A DNA stretch of 64,000 nt, from NCBI RefSeq assembly GCF_014898815.1, contig NW_026515500.1:1-64000 (forward strand), read 5' to 3'. Within the stretch, counting starts at the first letter, position 1. The number at the start of each line of letters is the position of its first letter. The position numbers and the translations under genes were made by a program. The notes beneath the pieces were generated by a model. That model was not told the origin of the DNA. It saw nothing but the letters and a program-made list of their open reading frames with translations, and made no database searches. This document shows, one piece after another, positions 56,159-64,000 of the stretch. The DNA is from Panonychus citri. Taxonomy: Eukaryota > Arthropoda > Arachnida > Trombidiformes > Tetranychidae.

Positions 56159-57589
56159 CAGGGCTGCCCAATGGGTACTCCCTAAAAGTAAAAGCTTATA
56201 GCTTCTGAAGCATGTGGAATTTTTTGAAAATTTTTTTTAATTAATTCAAGTTTATAATTAAGTTAACGATAGAGATGTTCAAAATGAGACCCCTCATCCA
56301 CAATAACCGTAGTGAGCCTATTACGATAATCTTCTTACTAATAATAACTGACTCAGTAAAGTCTTTTGGGATCTCTTTAATTGTTTCCGTAATGTTGTTT
56401 TTAAGGTCCTGTACTGTCTTAGGAGCAAGACTAAACACTTTATCTTTAAGATAGCCCCATAAAAAGAAATCGCATGGGTTGAGATCGGGAGAAAATGGAG
56501 GCCATTCTAAACCTGATCCCATCACTCTTGGGTAATCCAAACTGATAATTCAATCGCCAAATTTTTCATTTATGAGTTGGAAAACTTGTTCAACACGATG
56601 AGGTCTTGCACCGTCTTGCATAAAAATAGCTGATGACAGTACCCCTCACTTTCTAAAAAAGGAATGAAAGTGTCTTTCAAGATATACAGGTATTTTTGCC
56701 CTGTCACTGTACCATCTATGAAAATTGGTCCGAATATCCCTTATGCATTTATGGCACACCAAACTAGCACCTTTTTTGGATGCAAAGGATTAACAATAGT
56801 GTAGTCTTCAGGGCGTGACTTTCCCCAATATCGGAAATTTTGTTTGTTAACATAACCATCCAGTTGGAAATAAGCCTCGCCTGTAAACCAGATGTCTCGC
56901 AAGTTCCGAGTGTCATTATCAATAATCTCATACAAATCCTGTGCGAATTGGAAGCGCCGTTCAGTGTGGTCCTCATTTAGTGGTTGTGTGAGTTGTATCT
57001 TGTAACCAAATAGTTTACACTCTTTCATCATTCGTTGAACGGAACTTCTTGACAATCCCAATCGCTGACATGCCCTAACAACTGATGTTTTTGGCTCAGT
57101 AGCGAAAAACTTGTCAACGAGGTCAATATACTCTTCGGTCGTTACAGATTTTTCGTTCGATATCATCGCTTCTTTATTGTCCCAAAACACTTCCAGTGGA
57201 CTTCCATTTGTCATACAGACTGAAAATTAATTAAAAAAAACACAAAAAACATAATTATTTCACTTTTAAACGTGGCAAGAAAAAAGGGTGTGTCACCTTA
57301 CCTCTTTATGGTCTTTACATCCGGAGCATTAGAATTGCCATAGGTAGTCCTGTATGCTCTTTGCACTGAGACCCAAGATTGATCACATTTGATCACTTGT
57401 TCTACTAAAAAAATTCTTTCCTCTGTTGAGTATCTGAACATGATCAAAAATTCGAAATTTTTTCACCAAACTTTGTCAAACAAAACTTTAGCATATGGCC
57501 TAAATATGTACTAAAAATCACGTGACCAACTTCAGTTTGAGGGAAAATATATAAATTTACTTTTAGGGAGCACCCATTGGGCAGCCCTG
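56159..57589 (-). mobile_element. IS630/Tc1-mariner superfamily element
   Basis: 1431 bp with terminal inverted repeats beginning CAGGGCTGCCCAATGGGT and continuing CTCCCTAAAAGTAAA at both ends, flanked by TA duplications (56157-56158, 57590-57591). It is inserted in coding-like sequence. Confidence 0.93.
56241..57214 (-). pseudogene. IS630/Tc1-like transposase, inactivated
   Basis: The N-terminal half is open (56741-57214): start MTNGSPLEVFWDNKEAM, then a helix-turn-helix with ACQRLGLSRSSVQRMMKE and NEDHTERRFQFAQDLYE, then LRDIWFTGEAYFQLDG, NFRYWGKSRPEDY and KKVLVWCAINA. A TAA at about 56741 interrupts before GIFGPIFIDGTVTG. A frame change precedes the QDGARPH motif, and the C-terminal part has WPPFSPDLNPCDFFLWGY. 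The first catalytic Asp of the family motif FTDEA is Gly here (FTGEA), so the enzyme would be dead even without the stop. Confidence 0.88.
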
Positions 57590-57591
57590 TA

Positions 57592-60500
57592 TAATCATGT
57601 ATATGAATTGTTCATGAAAAGTTACATCTAAAAAGTCCGGTGCTTCACGGTGTCCCAAAGAAGTTGCGTTTAATTCCCAAGGGAAAAAAGATTTTTTTAT
57701 TTTGATCAGATCGTTCATGTCATCGAGAGCTTTCGATTGATACCTATTTCATATAATTATTATTATTAATATTATTAATATAATTAATTACGAAAATCCC
57801 ACATTTTGGCTATCCTCCTTCCAGGATTCTCTACAGACTAAACAAATTCTGTAGACTAGATGAAACTCATTTATATTGTGGATCATTTTTGGAGTTACCT
57901 GTTGTTACCATAATGAAGCTAATTTTCTGTAGAGTAAAATTCATTCAATTCAATGGTTAACATGATAATTCAAACGAAAGTAAACTCATTAATGCTGACC
58001 GCTGAGAATTTGAAATTATTTGTTATTTTTGCTTTTACCTTCTTAATAATGAAAATTCGTTATCTATTACGTAGGGTCTTGTCTCAATTAGCCGATCATG
58101 ATTAAAATGAATCAAAATTTATTGATTATTGGTGAAGTTTAATTAAGTTGAAATCGTCAGGATATTAAAAAAATCATAACTTTGTGTTTACATAAATTTT
58201 GTTGGAAAATTGATAATTTGTTTTTTATTGTTCTCTCCGTGATTGTTTCTTGAACTTTCTCATTATCATGATAAAGTTTCAGTGATTTTTCTGCTTGTGG
58301 TTAAATTTACATTTTCATCCACATTGTTTCAACCTAGTGGCATCTATTCATGATGAATAATTCTAGGTAATTAATTCACATGTATTATATTCAGTGGGGA
58401 GGTTAGAATAATTTTCTAAGGGAAGACAAAAGCCAAGGAGGGAAAAGAAAACAACTTGAAAACATTGCAACGAAAATCATAATAATAAGATAATATTAGC
58501 ATGAGAATTAAAAGAGAACGATAGAGATAAAGATGAAGGCTAGAAAATAAGGTTGAAAGTATGTTCTTGAAGGGAAATTTCTCATCAACAATATTCAGTT
58601 ATTTTCTCCATCACCAGAAATACTAATACCAATTCATATTCTACACTCAAGTGATGGAAATAATATAATATGAGAATTGGTTACTGGGAGATGGAAGATA
58701 AGAAAGAGAAGTGGAATGAGGAGGAAGAAAATGTGATGGGGATGGAGAATCGTAAGTGCATAAAATTATAACGATTTATTTTTCTCTTCTGGTGGTAAGT
58801 TTCTCATCTCATTTTTGGCAAACCAAACGAGATGCAAAATATTGACCTGAAATCGAAATGATATTATCAGTTCTTTTTGTTCATGTTCTCTTAATAACGA
58901 TTCAATTTCTGTTCATGGTTATTCCTATTAAGTGAACTTCTCACTCTAATCATATATTCATATTCTTTCATCATCATTATCATCTTCACTTCAATTTCCA
59001 TGCAACTCCTCCTTTTTCCTCTCCTGTCGTAAACATTCATTTCGCTTTACTATTCATCTCTTTTTTTCTTTTCTTTTTTCTTAATATTTGATATTCAGCA
59101 TCCATTTAAAAAGATGATGATGATAATCATCGATGCAAAATTTTCGAAGGCAAGAAAATGGAAGGTAAAAGATCATAAAATTGATATAATTAGAACTAAG
59201 GATAATAAATAATAGCATCAGTGGGTGGAAAAGTTTAAAAGTTATATTTCTACTCCTTTTCCTCTTCACTTTTCGTATTCTTGGAATTTTTTTCTCTCTT
59301 TTCATCGTTCTAATATCTTTTTCAATTCAGTACGAAAAGAGAGTCATGAAAGTTTAAAAAAATGACGAGGATGAGCATTAAGATGAAAGTCTCTCAGTTG
59401 TAGGTGACAACGATTATGTAATCTAATCGCTTGGAAAGTTAGTAGTTGATTGTATTCATTAAACTGTTTTCAGCAACAATCAATTGGAAAATTTACCTTG
59501 ATACAGTTTCTTTCCTTTCTAAAAGTCATTAAATCTTTTATCATCACCATCATCATCACTTTCTCAATCTTCTTTTCTCTTCTTTCTCTCATTCTTTATA
59601 CTTACCCTTTCTCCTTGATTATTTTCATCTTCTTCTACTTTATCACTAACTAATCTTACAGGATTACTGTTGTTTCTTGATTGTTGTTAATAGTCTCCAT
59701 GTAATAGATTGATTTTAGTTAACTTTAGTTGATTATAATTACTTGAAATTTGATCAGCTAAAAGTTATCGCTAAAGGAAAATAAGGAGAGAGAAAAAAAA
59801 CCAATAACATGATGTAAATCAATTTCAGTACCAATGAAATCATTCAACGAGTTAGAACATAAATTGAACTGAGAGTAAGGAGAAAATTGTTTATATGATA
59901 ACAAATTACAAAGTAACAATTTGATTATCTTACACTTTCCTCAATATATCCAGTGATAGTTAATTGTTACTAAATCATAAAGTATACTTGTTACTATTGA
60001 ACGAAAATAAATAAAAACAATCATTAATCTGAGAGTTTATTTCAAGGTAAATCTTTTGGAAAGTTTCACTTTTTCACCAATAGATTGCATTGTTGACAAA
60101 ACTTAGAACAGGAATAAAAAAGTTCCTAAACTTTTCCAAGGATTAAGAGTAAGGATTGAATATTTTATCTATGTATTGTAAAAGATTAACACCACAGGAA
60201 ATTATTGCTGGTTGTTCTGTGGCTGAAGAGGCTCAAATCTTAACATATTAGCAGAAAATATATCAATTTTGATTGAGTATTGAAAAAGATATTGAAAGAT
60301 TGGACCGTCACTTAAACAAAAAAAAAGTTAATCTCTTGATAATGTTAATCCTTCAATATAATAATATCTTTGGTAACTTTAAGCGAAAGTTATTGCACTT
60401 TGAAAATTTCATCCATCATGTTATTACCACTATTATTACATGTTGAAATTGAGTAACTTTCATCATTACAAACATCATCATCATCATTATCATTGTAATT

Positions 60501-63500
60501 ATTATTTCAATCATTACATTCAACAACTCACAAAATATATAATCACTGATACACTTAAATACTTTGCCCTATTTATACACATTTAACAGTGATTTATCAT
60601 TACATTCATTATTATTATCATTATCAACAACAACAGCAACAACAACATAATCAACTTGATCATTAAAATAATCATCTGCAAATCATCATTAATATAATAA
60701 ACATAATAATAAGCTATCAACATCATTTCCCTCCCTCAATCAACATCATCATTATGACATCACCTTCATCCTTTTCCTACTCTCATCGATGAGAATATCT
60801 TATTTACCTGAAATTATGGTAAAAAAAAACTAAACCATTTTAATCACAAAAATCTATCAACACGCGTTATAACACGAGCCGCAAGCTAAATTTTTTTGAT
60901 TGATCTGATTAATTTGATTACTAAATTACCAAAACTTTGGGTTTTATGTTTACCAAGAAAACCATCAAATTTTCATAATCTTTCAATGGTTTCACTTTTT
61001 AAATCTATCAAACTGTCATGTTGATATCTTTCAGATTAATCAGCTGATAGTAAACATTTTCATAATGATGATGATAATCAGAGTAAACAATGGATCTTGA
61101 TTTGTTGATAGACTATTTTTTACCATCATTTCCCTCAAATCTCAACAACAATAGGCAAAAACAGCAAACATCACTATCATAATCATCATAATCATCATAA
61201 TCATCTTACACTCACCCAACCCTCTTCCTCCCTGGTTGCATATCAACTTTCACAGTGAAAAAATCAGCTCATTATCAATAATATTGATTGTGACGATTAC
61301 ATTGATTTCACAACTGCAGAAAAAAAAAGTTTAAAAAGATTCAATTTAGATTGAAATAGATTTAAATTGTTGCAATAATCATCATTTAAGAAGCAAGGAG
61401 AAAAAGTAATCAAAATTAAATTATTACATTAACACTAGCAATTAAACCAGCAAGTTCCATTAGGCCTCTGGTGATGATAAAGGTGGGATTACAATCTAAT
61501 ATTGTATTATTACCAACGATCGCAATTAAACTTTTGCAAAGGTATTAAAATGTTTGCAATTAAAAGTCAAGCAATCAACTGAATTACCTATGTGAATGAA
61601 AGAAGTGATTATTTCATGTTTACCTTTGCAAAAGTATTATTATCTTTTTTTGAGCCTTAAAAATAAAGGAGTGGCACTTACAAGATGAGAGGATAAAAAT
61701 GACATAGAAACTCATCATTTTTAGCTTCTTCTCTTACATTATCATCATCATCATCATCATCATTACCTTTATTCATTTTCTCAGATTGTATTCAATGTGT
61801 AAGAATGATGATTCTTTGATTAGTTTTTTTTTCTTGTAAAAGTTACACTTCTACCTAGTTTTCTGTAGATATTAAACTAACTCTCAAAGTTTTTTAATTG
61901 AGACCCACCTCATGTAAAATAATGAGTCTACATTAAGCAAAGAATCAGATTTAATCTTAATTATTTATAAGCTAATTAGATTTTTCCTTATGATGCTTCA
62001 AGATTTACCATCCACTTAATTTTGTAAATTTTATTTCTCTCTCTCTTCCCAAATGATACATACATTTCATTAGTCTATTTATTATGTTAGCCATTTTTTT
62101 ACCTTCTTTGTGAATATAATGCTCACCCACCATCACCACCACCACCACACCACCAGCTACGTCTCCACCTCTTTACTAATTTAACCTAAATGCACCATAT
62201 GAATGGTTTATGACAATCAAGGAAACATATACGAAAACAAGAGTAAAACAATTAACTAATCACCTTTGAAAACAACGACTAATTCATAATGCAACTATTG
62301 GATTGTTGTTATTGTTTCAATTACAAGGAATCACAATGACAGGAAATAAAAGTGTTACCATGATAATAATTCATGATAAACTGTGAAAAACTTATCCCAT
62401 TGGTGATACATTATCATTATAACCATTGAACAACAATAATAATGATAATGTTGTAATAATGATCAATAATCAATAATATCAATTGACTTAATCACTTGTT
62501 GTTATTACCATTATCATTATTATTAATATATGAGACACAGAAAACTGAATGCTCTTGTTAAGGGTTAAATGTTGATTTATTAATTGTGATAAACTTTTCT
62601 CAATGTTTTTAATAAGTTTTTTTTTTACTGTTGATAGAAAAGTTTATATTACAATTAAATGATTTATGGATGAATCAAAATTTCCAATCGATTATTAATA
62701 TTTCAATCACATTTAAACTGAGCTTATTCATTGGTAAATCAATGAGATCAGATAAATTGATTACAATTAACGATGGAAAACAATCAAAGTAACATTAATA
62801 ATAATGGGAAAAAGTTTACAAACAAAATTAAAGTTTCATAAGGAATCAACTTAAAAACAAAAAGATAAACGATTAATAATAACAATTAATTATTAATATT
62901 GATTTTTAAATTTATCATCAAAATCGTGAGATAATTAATCAACTAATTGTAATCAGTAATGATCAAGGGCAAGGGTAATGCTATTAATGAATTATCATTT
63001 GATTTCTTGTAAGTTAATTAATTGATTTTTTCCCATTGTCAAAATTGATTGTTTACTTACCAGGGAGTAAAAGATTTAATTTGATTACAATAATAATAAT
63101 AGTTTGATTATTTAGTGGCAATTTACTGGTTATAATTAATCATTTAAAATCAATTGTAAACAATGAAAAATCAATATCAATTGTTGTCAATAAATGTCGA
63201 TGATCAATTATAATAATAACTAACCAACTGATTAAACTAATAACAGTTTACAATAATCAAGTAAACATCATTATCTATTAATAGTATTAATATTATGTTT
63301 GATTGACCTTAAATTGTTATTAGTTCAACGATAATAAATTAAATGAATCAGCTGATAATGATTACATTTAGTATATTCATTCATATACACTGTAAATGTT
63401 TAATGATTTCAGGTAAAAATGACATTTCGACAAATACAAAATGTTACCTTTAGATTCAAGGTCAATACAATCATTTATTATTGTCAAAGTTGATGGTATT

Positions 63501-64000
63501 GTAGCTATACATATTAACATTGATTGTTAAAATCTAATGAACAATTGAGACGCAACGTTATAAGGGGTTCGATTGTATTAATAATAATAATAATATGAAT
63601 GATTGAATCAATGGGGATGAGAATCAGGATGAAAGTAATGAAAGAATTGAAAAGACCCATGAAAATAATCACAAGTCAAGTACACAAGCATTAATAATGA
63701 TAATCATATTAACTCGTTAACTGTTCCCAATGAAAAGTAATGTTAACAAATACATTTATTATCCAATGGTAGTAAGAGTGAACCTTTTTTTTTTGTTCTC
63801 GTCGATTCATTCACTTTCTCCGTGGGTGTATTATCATTAGATTCAAGGTATTACATAGACATGGAAGCAAATTACACACAATTGCTACTAACAAGTAGTC
63901 AGTCTATGAGTGTTGTTGTTGTTGTTGTTGTTTCTCTCTCTCTCTCTCTCTTTACATTTGACAAAAGTAAATCCATTGGAAGGTAAAAAAAGAAAATGAG
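57592..64000. other. Gene-poor AT-rich region
   Basis: No gene could be supported in about 6.4 kb. Open stretches (for example 59081-59305, 59450-59653) are low-complexity hydrophobic frames made by T-rich DNA. Many GATGATG/ATCATC and AATAAT runs. Confidence 0.5.
63907..63951. repeat. (TTG)n followed by (TC)n microsatellite
   Basis: Seven GTT/TTG units then about nine TC units. Confidence 0.9.

Noticed and set aside
1..64000. CRISPR arrays, bacterial operons, tRNA or rRNA genes
   Set aside because: No spaced direct repeats of CRISPR type, genes carry spliceosomal introns, and no tRNA cloverleaf was recognised by eye; a tRNAscan run would be needed to exclude tRNAs.

Overview
The window looks like nuclear DNA of an arthropod, most likely a chelicerate and possibly an acariform mite of the Tetranychus kind. 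This is an inference. The DNA is AT-rich, genes have GT-AG introns mostly of 60-130 bp, the animal genes are compact (PLPBP, TUT4/7, EEF1AKMT1, atlastin, angiomotin), and there are mariner, IS630/Tc1, Ty3/gypsy and copia elements. No search was run. All family calls rest on motifs read by eye and on remembered features of the families.

Region 1 (1-19.1 kb) is gene-dense. It has four divergent atlastin-like GTPase genes (89-1486, 2327-3664, 14159-15586, 17726-19071). Two of them sit head-to-head with two copies of an EEF1AKMT1-type lysine methyltransferase, and each pair shares a roughly 300 bp divergent promoter. The two gene pairs are arms of an inverted duplication of about 2.4 kb, with a 12 kb spacer. 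The spacer holds a broken angiomotin-like fragment, a seven-exon PLPBP gene, a three-exon TUT4/7-like terminal uridylyltransferase, the fourth atlastin-like gene and a small orphan gene. One atlastin-like copy (17726-19071) has lost key residues of the GTPase motifs although its frame is open. One methyltransferase copy is frameshifted.

Region 2 (19.1-35.9 kb) is a gene-poor, low-complexity stretch with microsatellites and one exon-like island near 35.6 kb.

Region 3 (35.9-47.6 kb) is one complete Ty3/gypsy LTR retrotransposon with roughly 1.05-1.1 kb LTRs and a 4 bp target duplication. Its gag-pol is broken by stops and frameshifts. Downstream of integrase it carries two extra reading frames (43.2-46.5 kb) that are not env-like. 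The first has a RING plus zinc-finger module whose spacing resembles the N-terminal zinc module of RAG1. The second resembles a DEDDh exonuclease fold (REXO/ISG20 type) with its acidic catalytic residues replaced. This is the most unusual content of the window.

Region 4 (47.6-57.6 kb) is an accessory patchwork. It contains a small dsRBD-like gene beside the 3' LTR, an 8-bp microsatellite, a 34-bp tandem repeat, and a 3 kb element with roughly 245 bp inverted repeats that contains a nested dead mariner and a Cys-rich gene fragment. It also contains a copia remnant, a small two-exon orphan gene, and a degenerate gene cut by a complete IS630/Tc1-like element. From 57.6 kb to the end I see only AT-rich, simple-repeat DNA.

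Many of the breaks are single-base length changes in homopolymers, so some may be assembly errors and not true pseudogenization.
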